Shown here: one piece after another, positions 1 through 12,621 of the stretch
Layout of the letters: every line of letters begins with the position of its first letter
How positions within the stretch are numbered: position 1 is the first letter of the stretch
Source: Elmis aenea
Taxonomy: Eukaryota; Arthropoda; Insecta; Coleoptera; Elmidae
Reading direction: 5' to 3'
DNA: 64,000 nucleotides
Assembly (NCBI GenBank): GCA_947652605.1
Contig: OX393581.1
Coordinates: 11,412,640-11,476,639, forward strand
Notes under the pieces: model-generated
The model's input: only the letters and a program-made list of their open reading frames with translations
Told to the model about the DNA's origin: nothing
The model's database searches: none
Position numbers and translations under genes: made by a program

Positions 1-68
1 ACATTGACTTAATATGTTCCAGTTACAAAATTTTCTGCAATCATTTTAATTAATTAAAATATACACAC

Positions 69-1194
69 CTACTGATACAGTTATGTTCATATTAGTTAAT
101 TCTTTAATTACTTCACTCGCATTTACCAATTCTGGTGCCAACGTGATTATTCTAATATTTTCCAAATTACCATACATGTCTTTTAATGCTTCAAACCCCT
201 TAAAAAGTTAAAAGTATTAGTATGAAATATAAAGATTTTAGGACAACATACTCCTTCCAAACTTTTGATGCATGAAGATGGATGTGCACCTTTTTTATCT
301 ACATTAATAAAAGGGCCTTCGACATGAATCCCCAAAACAGTTGCTCCATGTTCTCCACCTGCATCTTTTTTTATTTTTGGCAATACCTGGTGATAAACTT
401 CTTTGGGAGATGTAACAATTGTGGGGCAAAAGGAAGTTACTCCATGGCTAAGGATGCCCTTGGCTACATGCCTCACACCTTGCTCAACTGTATCGGTGAT
501 GTTGGAAAAATCTACACCAAATCCACCTTGTGGAAAAAGAGACATCAATAAAAAAAATATAACAATAAAAGTAGTAATGATGGATGTTTGTGATTTCCAA
601 TCCAGATAAGTTATGTAACAGTAAAATAAGAAAAAATTAAGCTAAAGTAGTAGTGAATCAATAACTTCTAATAAAGACATATTTATTATAATTTTCCATT
701 ATATAATATCCGTTTTTTATTAATAATTATCAATGATGTTAACAATAAAGAAGAATTTAAAAAAGCAAATACAATTCTGCTAATGGTAAACAAACTAATT
801 TTATATAAGTAATATAATTTCGATAATATCAATTAATATCAATAAAAAAATTACAAAATATCTTAAACCAATGTAATCCTACAAAGTATCACTTGGATCA
901 ATTACTCCTAGGATCAGTTGAACGTCACCACTAAATTACCGGCAGTTGCTAGTCTAGCCAGTGTCGCAGATATATTGTTATTGATAACTTACCATTAATT
1001 TGTAAATCAATTAGTCCTGGAGCAATTATAGCATTATTACAATCAATTTTTGAATAAGCTATCGTTTTTTCGTCAAAAAACACCTTTTCTGGGTTAATTA
1101 TTTTACCATTTCTTATCCAAAAATCCTCCCTTATTAGTTGGTGTTGCCGAAGAATACGACAATTTACAAACTGCACTAACTGATTAGGAGGCAT
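69..1194 (-). CDS. AMDHD2: N-acetylglucosamine-6-phosphate deacetylase, 5' part (partial)
   Basis: Removes the acetyl group from GlcNAc-6-phosphate in cytosolic amino-sugar catabolism. Three coding exons are visible: 993-1194 (ATG at 1194), 252-526 and 69-198; the rest lies beyond the left edge. Donors read GTAAGT, GTATGT and GTGTGT, acceptors end in AG, and all phases agree. The joined product has the amidohydrolase entry strand APGLIDLQINGGFGVDF across the exon 1/2 junction, then HGVTSFCPTIVTSP, LGIHVEGPFI and KKGAHP, followed by a segment ending IRIITLAPEL, all in the order of human AMDHD2. The metal-binding histidines of the second half are not in the window. Exon 1 begins MPPNQLVQF, with in-frame stops upstream. 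No disabling change is seen. The upstream neighbour starts far away, so the promoter is its own. Family assignment is firm. Confidence 0.93.
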
Positions 1195-1944
1195 TTTTAT
1201 TATAAACTTATCTTAAGAAGAACAAATTAATATTGTTGTGAGGTTAAGTTATCATTTTAAGATGTATTCACGTTTCACGCCCCCACCGTACGTACTGTTT
1301 GACCCAGATTTAATGGTCAAAACCATAAGAAATAGAATCCACTGTCGGAGTAAATAATGCAATAACAGATAAGCAAATCTCCACAAACAATTTACGAATC
1401 AATGACATTTGTCAGACCTAACTAATCAATTAGGTATAATAATTACTGGTACACCATGAAAAATGCCCCATGAATGTTAATTAATAAGTTGTTCCTTGAA
1501 ATTACTTCATTGTGGACAAATAACTGTAATTTTAATGTATTTAGTTCTTAAAACTGCATGTGAGCCCCCATTAAGTACTATTTATGTTTACTTATTAGCA
1601 AAATGTAACTTTCAATGATTGTTTTTACTATTTCCTTAAAAAAAAAAACAATTTGCCTGCAGCATCTCTATGTATAGTAGCATGGTACAATCTCTAGCAA
1701 ATTTATGTTTTAAAATTGATTTTAGTATAATATCAATTCCCTAATTTTTAACAAAAAATGCTAATCTACAAAGTACAAATTTAAGAAACTGTAGCTGAAT
1801 ATATCGGGAAGTGGACTCAATATGCATATTTCTGTTGAATTCTTATTAAACTATTTAAAAATCTGTATTTTTGCCTATTTTCCCAACAACCCAACATTAT
1901 ATCTGTTGGTTTTGGATACTGACGTTCTTCATGAAGAGTCATAT
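1195..1944. other. Upstream region of the AMDHD2-like gene
   Basis: AT-rich non-coding sequence holding the presumed 5'UTR and promoter of the minus-strand gene that starts at 1194. A short less AT-rich stretch lies near 1270-1330. No TATA box or initiator can be named with confidence and no ORF is credible. Confidence 0.4.
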
Positions 1945-2698
1945 ACAGTGTGTCCAAAAGTAATGGAATATGCTATATATCTCAGTAAATATCCACTTTA
2001 GGGAAAAGTGTTTTGAATAAAAGTTGTTTGGTACTTAGTTTTCCACCATAAGACAAAATTAAATTTATTTGTTTTCGAATAACAAAAGCACAATGAAAAA
2101 CAATTGCATTTTTTTAAATGACAAGATACCCCATATTATACTAACTTATTCGATAGAGATTTTTTTTCTCTTTTCAATGATGCAAAACTTTAGTACCCTT
2201 ACTTAAGCAACTTTTTGAGAAAAATGCAAAAATTATTTTAATTGATTAGTATTTATTTCTAACAAAAACATCATAAGAACTAAACTTTTTTGACGAAATC
2301 CACAATAAGTGTTCAAACTGTGAACCATTTACAGCTTGGCAATGATAAACTCGGTTTTTAAACCCGTTTATAACATTCCTAACCATTTCAGGTGTAATTT
2401 CTCTAATAAGATCTTTTAAATTTTCGATATTCTCCGGCCTCTTAGCATAAACTTAATTTTTAAGGTGACCCCATCATTGAAAAAAAATCTCTATCAAATG
2501 AGTATAATATAGGGGTACCATGCCATTTTAAAAAATTCAATTGTTTTTCATTGCGCTTTTGTTATTCGGAAAAAAAAATTAAATTTTGTCTTATGGTGGA
2601 AAACTAAGGACCAAACAACTTTTATTCAAAACATTTTTCCCTAAAGTAGATATTTATCGAGATATATAGCATATTCCATTACTTTTGGACACACTGTA
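1945..2698. mobile_element. Fold-back element, ACAGTGTGTCC family, copy 1
   Basis: Bounded by ACAGTGTGTCCAAAAGTAAT and its inverse, flanked by TA. The arms are inverted copies over about 230 bp (1945-2180 against 2460-2698). The roughly 280-bp centre is not palindromic and encodes a transposase C-terminus on the minus strand. A second copy lies at 59826-60495. Its termini and TA flanks suggest the IS630/Tc1/mariner superfamily; it is non-autonomous. Confidence 0.85.
2303..2452 (-). pseudogene. Transposase C-terminal fragment in the centre of a fold-back
   Basis: Reads VYAKRPENIENLKDLIREIT, then PEMVRNVINGFKNRVYHC, and reaches FEHLL. This is the usual C-terminal tail of insect mariner-like DDE transposases (R-P-x-x-I-x-x-L-K-x-x-I-R-x-E-I, then P-E-x-V-R-x-V, then C-x4-G-x-x-F-E-H-L). 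The catalytic core and N-terminus are absent. The reading direction runs toward the left arm, so the left arm is the natural 3' end and the right arm is its inverted copy. Confidence 0.75.
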
Positions 2699-4800
2699 TA
2701 CCCTGTAACCTGTACAGATTCCCTTGTAACTATATACATTTAGGAGTAAAAAAAAATCACAGTAGTACATAAAACTAATTTACATTTAAAAAATCACTTA
2801 ACAAATTTGCAACAAAAAAAAGGGTTTCTATATAATTATGTAAAACTCAAAAGCATTGATCTGCTTCTAAAAAGGCAGTTCTAGATTTATGAACGAATAT
2901 CGTTCCTGAATGTCATTCCCCATACATTCTGTTCATTAAGAATGCATTACTTTTCTTGTATATTTTTAATCGTTTTAAACCAATAACTCAATTTTTGTGA
3001 TTATCGATAAAGCAAAGGCTCATACATTAAAGACAACCTGTATTTTATTTTAATTTAGCTTTCACATTGAAGAACAACTTGCACTCTGTAGATAAAAAAT
3101 AGAAAGTTCCATAATAATTATTTAATCATATATTATTTATTCAGATTTTAACCAAAATTAACCTATAATTTCAATCAAAACAATAACATTTCAAATAACA
3201 TGTTCATAACATAGCTCATGAAAATGTCCCTAGGTTGTCTTGGCGCACCATCAGCTGAATCCGAGATATTATCCTCATCAATGCTATTCTTATGGGATTT
3301 AGAAAATGAGTATCAGGATAGCAGAAACTGCAGGAGGTCTTTGCGTGTATTTTGTACTAGTAATATTTACTTCTTAGGTTGGCGAACATGTATCGGCCAT
3401 GTTGACATCAGCTGTCAAGATGGATAATTTTCAATGTTTTAAAATTGAGCAATTTAAACAAATACAGGTAAAAATATTGTGCAAAAACCCAATATTGATT
3501 CATCTTATGCTAAACCAAACAACTTTCTTTGGATATGGTGTGTAAATGATTAAAACAGTGTGATTTGTATTTTAGTACCAACGGTTAGACCATTCGACAC
3601 AAATTTGCCTACAAAACTCAAGGTTTGGAATTTCGATGATAAATAGGGTTTCCAAGGCTATTATTAACCCCATTTAGTAACTTTGAACAATCCTGGACTG
3701 ATATGGTTGCCACAAGAACATGTTGCTGTACATGTGACAGGAAGTCGCACAACTGGGCACGAATTAGTCCACAACACTTAAGGTATGAAATGTCGATATT
3801 ATAATAGTGCTTTTAAGGCTATAAGTAATCCAAGATGTTAATTTTTGGACCAATACAGCTGCCATATAAACAATTATGCATTACGTTTTACAGGTTACTT
3901 CGTTCATGATTTTTCTTCAGCCGAGTGCTTAACAATATTCAATGGTGTTGGTGCAGTTACAGAAATATATTACGATTATCGTGTCATGAAGTTAAGTAGT
4001 CAACTTTAAACTTGTTGAAACTACGTAGAAGGATTTAAAGACATCGTTTTGTTATGGCAATAAACAACTATTTTGAACTTAAGTTAAGAAAACACTAAGA
4101 TGATACCAGAATGCATCAAGTAAAGCGTTGATTAAATTTAAAAGGTAAGATGATAAGATTGTAAATCATAACTTAATAAATTTAGTTGTTTAAGTGTGTT
4201 AATTTAGTCTTAAGATAGTGTAAATATTTAGATCTTGTAAATAGTACTTTTCAACTTGTTCAGTATCATTATTTTATTTTGAGACTTCTAATTTAAATTA
4301 TTGTTTTCAGTTGCACTGCAAAGGCCTTCAATAACTTCTAAGCAATGGGCTCAAAAGATGTCCAAGACGAAATAAACAAAACATGGAATATGAAGCCACC
4401 GTTGATGTGGTTTCAGCCAGGAAATCAAGTTATCTACAGGACATGCCGTGAAAGCCAATCACATAACTCAGTGGAAACTTTCAACATCAACGTTCTCCTT
4501 ATACATTTTGGCATTAATTTTTAAAACTTTATTTAAATATTTAATATATTTTCACTTAATGTTATTTGTTTAGCTGCAGATAATCTTATCTTATAAGGTA
4601 GAATTTGACGCTCAAAAGTTGTTAGTTTATTACTGTTTGTTAACACTTACTGATATAGTTTATAATTATTGTTAAGTTGTAAAATCACTCAATAATTGTA
4701 ATTTCTCTACGTTAATGTCGACTTTTATTGAAATATTAATAAAAACGTAACAAAATCTTGCGTTTTAATTTTAATGTATGCAACCCCATACAAGGAGTAT
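2699..4800. other. Intergenic region, possible unrecognised transcript
   Basis: No conserved coding sequence. It contains splice-like signals on the plus strand (a donor after AAATACAG near 3468, a donor GTAAGA near 4145, an acceptor TTTTCAG near 4310) and AATAAA near 4738. These would fit a spliced non-coding RNA, but such signals are common by chance in AT-rich DNA. A diverged tandem repeat lies at 3596-3890. Confidence 0.25.
3596..3890. repeat. Diverged tandem duplication, about 175-bp period
   Basis: The block at about 3596-3720 resembles that at about 3770-3890: both run AAGGT..GGAAT/GAAAT, TTCGAT/GTCGATA, then AAGGCTAT, AACC/ATCC, GACTGATA/GACCAATA and TGCCA. Identity is only partial, so the duplication is old. 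It may be a two-unit satellite remnant. Confidence 0.45.
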
Positions 4801-5206
4801 GATTCCCACCAAAAAATTCAAATTCAAATTTAGTTTATAAGTTGACCACCAGAGGGCCAAATACCGCCATGTGCATCCTTTAACTTCTGTGATCCTGATA
4901 CAAGAACTGGATTTTCGGATGAGAAATGAAGTAAAATTTTACAGATTATTTCCTGAGAGCAAAATTTGATTCTTGTATCAGGATCACAGAAGTTAAAGGA
5001 GGTACATGGCGGTATTTGGCCCTCTGGTGGTCAAGTTTCAAACTAAATTTGAATTAAAAATTGGTGGGACTGACAATATTCTGATGAGAAATAAAGCAAA
5101 ATTTGATTTTTGTATCAGGATCACAGTAGTTAATGGAGGTGCATGGCGGTGTTTGGCCCTTTGGTGGTCAACTTACAAACTAAATTTGAATTTTTTGGTG
5201 GGAATC
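4801..5206. mobile_element. Inverted-repeat element with a repeated internal arm
   Basis: Ends are GATTCCCACCAAAAAATTCA and its inverse. The arm containing GACCACCAGAGGGCCAAATA occurs once inverted (about 4801-4905) and twice in direct orientation (about 4975-5070 and 5105-5206), with the phrase TGTATCAGGATCACAG in each direct unit. No coding capacity and no clear target duplication; superfamily unknown. Confidence 0.7.
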
Positions 5207-6120
5207 ATTCTAGTACGTGGGCTGTGGGTTGCATACTTTAAGCATTATGCGTTTGTTATGAGCATACGTAAAATTTTTACATGTTCAAAGTATTCATAAA
5301 CCACACTTAGTTACCTACATTACCTTCGAGGTTTATTAATAATGCTCTTGAGAACTACAAAAGTAATTTCATAGTAACAATATTGTCAAAAATTCCTGTA
5401 TCCCATAGAAAAAGAACACCAGTATGTGCTACTTTTTATTAAAATGTTATTTTTTATCTTAATTGCATTTAAAGCTAATATGTACTTTATTAAATCGTTT
5501 TTTTTTTTTAGCTTAAATACTTTTAAACCTGTACAAGTTATCCTAATGATAGAAAAAAGTATTTTTTTCACTACTAGTAATATAGCGTAGCATTATGACG
5601 TATATTAGAATGCCGTGAAATTCAATTTCTCTACCTATGCATGGTTACAGGTAAACAATTTTTCATTATTAACCACTGGTGAATAATGAACAAATTTATA
5701 TTTTTTGAAAATGCTGTTGTAGTTTTAAAGAAAAAAAAATTATAGGACGATTTAGTATGATGGAGAAATTCTCTTTATTGGTATTTTAGCATTTAAAACG
5801 TTGTTTAAATAAATTAATTTAATTTTAAAAACTTTGGTGTATTTAAATAACACGACTTTCGCGCCGAAATAAATGACGGTTGTCAATATCCACACGGTCG
5901 ATTGACACAACGTAAAAAAGAAAAGTTTTAATAATGTCAGTATTTTAGATGAAACCATCGCTTAAAAACAATGTTTTTTAATAACAATAGTGATTTAGCA
6001 AGATGAGTAACACGCAGATTCAATATTTCTATAGAATAGATAGGTACTTAACTTTTTATATTTTAGGTTAGAAAGTGCGTGCATAACATAAATGGGTTTG
6101 TCTTACTAGTAGTGAAAAAA
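5207..6120. other. Intergenic AT-rich sequence
   Basis: No gene, terminus pair or RNA gene recognised. Short ORFs here have low-complexity composition without family motifs. Confidence 0.3.
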
Positions 6121-6256
6121 ATAGTATATACACCACGGTAGAGAAGTCTTATAGCCTTCGGGCCCTTACATCACTCGGCGCTTCGCGCCTCGTGATCTAA
6201 TCTGAGCCCTCAGGCTATAATAGTTGACTTCTCTACCTTGGTATATAATATACTAT
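6121..6256. repeat. 136-bp near-perfect hairpin MITE
   Basis: The ends ATAGTATATA and TATACTAT flank inverted copies of GGTAGAGAAGTC and TATAGCC. The centre has GGCGCTTCGCGCC, a GC-rich inner stem unlike the flanks. Likely a small palindromic MITE; superfamily not known. Confidence 0.65.
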
Positions 6257-6310
6257 TATGTGGTACAACTTTCATTCATATTATTTTAAAGAATATTTGT
6301 ACTCCTTTTA

Positions 6311-6562
6311 CAGTGGCGTAGGTAGGATGCTTCCATGGGTGGGGGGTTAATAAACGTAAAAAGAACCGAGGACCTACTTTTTTAGGTCACCACTCTCTTT
6401 TTAAGTTTTTTTGCAGCAAGATGTTTGATGATTTTATGGGGTTAATAAACGGTAAAAAAAAGCAGACCTCTTTTTTAGAACAAAATTTACAGTTTTCCAG
6501 CTCTATAACTTATTGCAAACCTATGGGGAGGTTCGGACCCCCCCCCCCTGCCTACACCACTG
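6311..6562. mobile_element. hAT-type non-autonomous element
   Basis: Ends CAGTGGCGTAGGTAGG and CCTGCCTACACCACTG, a classical hAT terminus. Flanking octamers TCCTTTTA (6303-6310) and CTCTTTTA (6563-6570) agree at six of eight bases, as expected for an aged hAT 8-bp target duplication. Poly-C and poly-A runs occur inside; no coding sequence. Confidence 0.8.
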
Positions 6563-7029
6563 CTCTTTTAACATAGGCCTTTATCTCCAATACTTCTCAA
6601 AACTTCTTATAGGGATGCAGAGCTATTACGAGTAATAAATAGACAAATAATCTTTATGAATATTTATTCAAAAAACCAAATAACTTACAAATGAAACAAC
6701 CTCAGTACATTTAAATAAATTAAAACAGTTTCCAAAAATATGAAGCTTAAAACAGCTCCTGGAACCCTGAATAACCATTGTTGTAAAACAGAAGGCAATA
6801 TAATCGAAAATTTGGGCGTTATAATACGTCTACATAAACTATAAACAATGTGATATTTTGACAATTCGGCACATTTAAAAACCGTAAAAACTTCCATAGA
6901 TGTAAATATAATACATAAATAATATGGTAAATTACTATGTATAATTTGCTGTATAATATACGTATTATTGAAATTGTACAAAAGCAGTAAATGTCAACTG
7001 ATTAGTGGCAATTGTTTTTAACAAACAGG

Positions 7030-8260
7030 TTAAGCAGAGAAACAAGAGTGCTACTAGTTATAGGTACACAGAAGTCGGACACAAAGCCGACAAAGTGATT
7101 GTTACAAGAGAATAGAACCCGCGTCAAACAAAGCGTTGTCCCGAAAACTTGCGTCTTCAGTTTGCGCAGCTAGCAAAACGGCTTCGGTTAACGCGGATCC
7201 GTCACATCAAAAATAGTTCTATAAAAAACTTTTAAATGCCACAGCTCAACTGCTCTTATTCTGGCGGGTAACACAGAACTCTTCCGCAGTTTCACAAACA
7301 GCTACAAACAGCAAAATCTCGCATCTAAAAAAACAATATCGAACAATTATTTTATTTGCAGTACAAGTTTTATTGCCCCAACTACGATAACCTGAACACA
7401 CAAAATGATTTGACGGTTAGCGCTCGCAGTACCAAAATCCTGTCTACCCGCATAAGTCGTTATAAGCCTAAAATACATCGTAATAAATCCTACGAGCTTA
7501 GCAGATTACGGAGCATTTAGCAACATTATCTTAACATTCTAATAAAAAAATCTTTGGAAAGAGATAACAATTAATATTACTTCAAAAATGTATACTTTGT
7601 TAATTCGTTTAATATGACATGGACTAAGACACCGTGAATTTATTCGTTCCAATATAAACAATTAGGTAATATGTGTATATTTATTAATATTACTCGACAC
7701 AAAAATAATTTGGTGTCAGCGAAAACTCACAAGTCCTGCATCACACACACAAATACATCGACTCTGGGCGAGGGGGATGTGTGGATAAAATGTGATATGT
7801 CAACCCAAGCATATGAGCAAATGCAGGCAAAGAACCCATCCATACACTTAATATTTGTACTTTAACTGACTAACGAAGTGGGAATACAAAGACGAGGTGT
7901 CGGTTATAATGAACTGCAGCTGTGGCGCAGGGCGGCAAGTTAAAAGGCTTGGAATGCTTAGTTCTATGCCCTCTGCTGAGTTATTGCACAACTGCGATAT
8001 AAGACAGTTAAAAATCTTTATAAAGGGAAATCTAAAATTACAAATAACTCACAACCACGTTATACATTATGGTCTGGTAATGATTGTTTAAAGCCGGCTG
8101 CGCCAGGGCACACGTATACAGCAAACGCACACACGGAACGCCGCTGTACATACGGGTAAACTCGGTAACAGTACTATTACCGATTATCGTGGCAAACAGA
8201 CGCCAGGCAAACACCTGCCCGGTGTCCGTTCGCGTCTGTTAAGAACACAACGTAATGTAC
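7030..8260. other. Compositionally distinct, less AT-rich block
   Basis: Richer in G+C and CpG than the DNA on either side (for example 7070-7200 and 8085-8240), without a convincing ORF. It may be part of a very long 3'UTR of the minus-strand mei-P26-like gene or an unrecognised regulatory region. The sequence does not decide between these. Confidence 0.3.
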
Positions 8261-8787
8261 AATAACGAAAACTTAAACTAGACTATTCTAAAAAAACCGA
8301 AAATAATACATTTACAGAACAACAAATAAGCTAGTATCGCAGCATACAACGCTGCTATTATGGAATGATTACAATTCTTCACCCCAATACTGACTGACAA
8401 TACTTATTGCTTAATATTAGTAAATAGTAAAACATCCGATACTCATGAACAACAAAAATTTAACACTTTAGTCATGTATAAATTTATATGGCAAAAAGTA
8501 CTGGTATATAAGGAGTATCTAAAACGACTTTGTACACATACTAAGACTGTGATTGTAAAAATCATCGAAAATCTATCACATTGATAATATATTAAATTTT
8601 AATAATTTAATAAAAACCCAAAATTTTGATATTTGTAAACACCTTTACTACATTCAGTTCAACTTACATTAAAACTATACCCTTTTTAATCTATTGCAAA
8701 CTAAATCTCTCAACTTCAAACCGTTACACTGTAAAACGGACTTTGCAGTTCATCACCTTCTCCCACATTCACCACAAAGCTTAAAGT

Positions 8788-10004
8788 ACAGGGTGGACCA
8801 AATTCGAATGTTTTACGGGGTATTTCGGTTACCGTAATAGATAGCAAAAATCTGATTTCGGTCTCTTGGGCTATTTTTTTGAGAAAATAACGCTTGTGCA
8901 ATCAGACTTTTATTATCTGATTCCATTTTAGCACTACAGACGAAAAATGAAATTTCATCATTTTTGAAAATTTGCTGTAACTTCTTTATTTATTAAATTA
9001 GAACAAAATGTTATAAAGGTTTTTTATACAGATTTTTTGGCTTAATTTAAAAACAAAAGTATTTTTTTCTTAGCCACCTTGACTTTCGAGATATGGGGAA
9101 AATTTACATTTTTTTAAATGGAAACTAGTTGGCCATGACTTTATGTGAAAGAGTATTTTTTTAGCTTCCCAAAAATATAAAGTTTTATATATTTGTTACA
9201 AAAAATAACCGAGATATGGCCAATTTTGTAAAAATTCGATCATCAAAGTTAGCCATGATTTCGTAAACAAGTGATGTTTGCAATTATTAAACTAAACGTC
9301 ATTTCGAAGTACATTTTTCAACTTTTAAGCAAATCCGTGTATTATTTTGTATTTTATAGCTGTTTATTGTGGTGTATTGTGAACATGGCTAAGTTTGAAC
9401 TCTTTGAAAAGTTTAATATGTTGGAATATTACTTTGTAAGTAATAAAAACGTAGCGGCTGTTGCATAATTTACTTGGCAATGACGTTTAGTTGTTTAATA
9501 ATTACAAACATCACTTGTTTACGAAATCATGGCTAACTTTGATGATCGAATTTTTACTAAATTGGCCATATCTCGGTTATTTTTTGCAACAAATATATAA
9601 AACTAGATATTTTTGAAAAGCTAAAAAAATACTCTTTCACATAGTCATGGCCAACTAGGGTTTTCCTTTAAAAAAATGTACGTTTACTCGTTTACTCCAT
9701 ATCACAACAGTCAAGGTAGAAATGAAAAAATTACTTTTGTTTTTAAATCAAGCATAAAAGTCCGTATAAAAAACCTTAATAACATTTTGTACTATTCTAT
9801 TAAATAAAGAAGTTATAGTAATTTTCAAAAATGATGAAATTTCATTTTTCGTCAGTAGTGCCAAAATGGAATCCGATTAAAAAAATCTGATTGCACAGGC
9901 GTTATTTTCTCAAAAAAATAGCCCAAGAGACCGAAATCAGATTTTCGCTATCTATTATGGTAACCGAGATACCCCGTAAAGCATTCGAATTTGGTCCAAC
10001 CTGT
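8788..10004. mobile_element. Fold-back element, ACAGGGTGGACCAAATTC family, copy 1
   Basis: Ends ACAGGGTGGACCAAATTCGA and TTCGAATTTGGTCCAACCTG(T). The arms are inverted copies for about 500 bp with scattered differences. The centre (about 9260-9500) carries a transposase N-terminus. It is related to the element at 46668-49561. Lying downstream of the mei-P26-like stop codon, it may fall in that gene's 3'UTR. Confidence 0.85.
9385..9468 (+). pseudogene. Transposase N-terminal fragment
   Basis: Encodes MAKFELFEKFNMLEYYFVSN followed by KNVAAVA and a stop. It aligns with the fragments at 48119-48317 and 20576-20668 through the shared pattern E-K-[FV]-[ND]-M-L and a later N-x(2,3)-E/A-A. Such a start is typical of the helix-turn-helix module (DUF4817-like) of insect mariner-like transposases. 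It breaks off where the right arm begins. Confidence 0.65.
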
Positions 10005-12621
10005 ACAGGGCAAAATTAATAACAGTCGTTTGATTTAGTTTACTATAAACCAAAAAAATGAGTACAGTAAGCATATAAAGAGTCAAGTACCATAATCAAC
10101 ATGGTATGGGCATGACCAGCGATGAATTTAAATACAACCCAAAATCGGTAATTCTCATAGCAAAGTTATAGCGAGACCGACAGCTTAGGCTCAACACTTT
10201 AACTAACAGAAGAAACATGAGACTTCAACATCCAAAAATACATAACGATTTTTAACAAATATACACAACCAAGCACGTTTACGTTTCCAATTAAACTTTT
10301 TCATATTAAGCACATTCGCAGCGATAAAGGAGCCGTAACTGCATATTTTTGATTAAAACAAAATCACTTTTGTTTTGAATGTCTCTTGTTTTTTTTTTTT
10401 AGTAGTTCATGGTTTTCGACACAGGCAGTTTTGGCAATTGCCGTATTGAAAAATAAGGTCACTTTTAAAATTAAACTGTAAAATTCACAAACTCTAAAAA
10501 TTTTTTCACAACGTTTTATGAATATATTAACATTAAATATGTTTAAAAAAATATACGATGCTTAATTTGAAGTTTAATTTGACTAATTTCATCTGCGACG
10601 AAACGAAACGTGCTCGATTCTTTGTACCAATAAATATTCCATTGTTTTCATCACTTAAAATCCTACATATACGTAAATTTACAGTTTCTTTTGTTAATTA
10701 AAATATAAAGCCCGTCTAGTCTTTACCACACGCCCTGTAGACATAAAATTTCAACGTAACACCCAAATATGTACGTAACATACAATTTTTTAAAAACTTT
10801 GTTATATCCTCTTTGTTAATCAATAAAAATAATTGAACATACGAGTCCCGAAAATGTTAAATCCACCCCTGGTTTAGACAGATTTAAGCCGGAGGATGGA
10901 AAGTAACGGAGCAATTACATCTAAAATATACATACTTCATGTACAAATACGAACTATTAAAATCAAAATAAATATTTTTCAAAGCAATTAATCAACCAAT
11001 CTTTTAAAAGCAACTCTTAAAAGAGTCAATAAATTATTTTTAATATTCGAGGTGGCTTTTTTTTAACAAATACAATTAATCGTTTTTATACTTTGATGCA
11101 TAAGTGTGACCTGAACATTTTTACACTCACAAAAATCATAAAAACCAACACATAAATATTCGGTAAAACATAAAACAACAAATTTTTTTAAAAAATAAAG
11201 ACAAAGTGTTTTTTTTTAAGGTTAATTTAAACTTTAACCTGGTTTTGTTTCGGCTGGACACCCACAAATATTTTAAAATCAAGCAGGCTTGGTATAATGA
11301 ATGTGTTACTTTTTTCAAGTCTCAAGCGTTTTTATGGAAGTTGCATTGTTAGTACGTATTTGTAACACTGGGTTTGACAAACTTTCCATCGTCCTTCTTG
11401 TAGTTAACATTAATTAATTAATTATTAATAGGACAATTATGAAGTGAACGTAGCAAGGAAAAAGTTTAAAACATGTATAAAAAATTGCAATTAATAAGTG
11501 AGCAAATGCTATTATATTAATATATATTATATATATATATATATTTAATGTATCACTATAGCGCACTAATTGAATCCGAACGTGTGATATATCAATGTAA
11601 ATAATATTATTTGGTAAATAACTAAAAACTAACCTTTAATTTAATAAAGACTATCAAACGGTTAAAACGTGAGATTATTGACATCACATTCAATTTTGAA
11701 GAACAATCCTTCATGAACAAATAGTGTATATAAGATACAGTTAATTTTATACATAAATAATTTGATTAAAATTTTTTTTGTATTTTTTTTACAATATATA
11801 TTATATACATATAATTTTAAAAACAGCTGTGTGCGAACGAAACAGTCGCCGAAAAACAAACGACCGTCGCCACACACCAAATAACAAGAGACTAAGGTCA
11901 CAACTTATCCTGAAGATACTATATCACAGGCATGGTATTCCATGGTTTATGCGGCCCATGGAGAGTTCAGAGAATCACACACGCATACAAGCATTCATAA
12001 CTGGAATTTTGCATCGACCGTACGATTGTTTGGGAATCACGAGCTTGCCCTAGGGCTGCAACCTTAGGACCTAACCCTAAATGGCACTGATCGCGGGATG
12101 TGGCCGCGAGGAAACGCTACCAACCTGAGAAATAGCGACACACACACACTTAAACGCACACGCACTCTCACTAACAATAACTAGAACTAAAAAACATAAC
12201 AATAACACCGAATATCAAAAACAATTTGTGCTATGAAAACGAGATTAAAAGTTGGCACGTTCAGCTCTTCAACACGCGATTAATTTAATTAATTGACATA
12301 CGTTTAAAAATAAAAAATACGAAACATAGTAAATATAGGAACCATATCTTGCCTGCTGCTAACAAATAATTTGGAAAAGTCAAAACAATAAAAATAAAAT
12401 AATCAAAAAAATCAACATATGACTAAATAAGTGTGTACTAATATACAATATACGTATATGTAAATAAAAACTTTGGATCAAAATACGCCTAAGACTAAAA
12501 ATGCTCGGTTATTAATCGAAAATAATTTCCGTTCAATAAAATAAACAAGGTTTATAATTGCTACTATAAATCAGTTCTGTATATAGTATGAGATCATACT
12601 ACTTGCATGTTGGTGGTGGCT
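10005..12621 (-). other. Presumed 3'UTR and downstream flank of the mei-P26-like gene
   Basis: Directly downstream of the stop codon of the minus-strand gene ending at 12622. The part near 11820-12130 is clearly less AT-rich and CpG-bearing, then a CA-repeat-like tract near 12130-12170; the remainder is AT-rich with a TA dinucleotide run near 11520-11545. No ORF is credible. The polyadenylation site could not be placed. Confidence 0.35.

Noticed and set aside
3218..3427. 69-residue plus-strand ORF
   Set aside because: No similarity to known proteins and no codon-use contrast with its surroundings.
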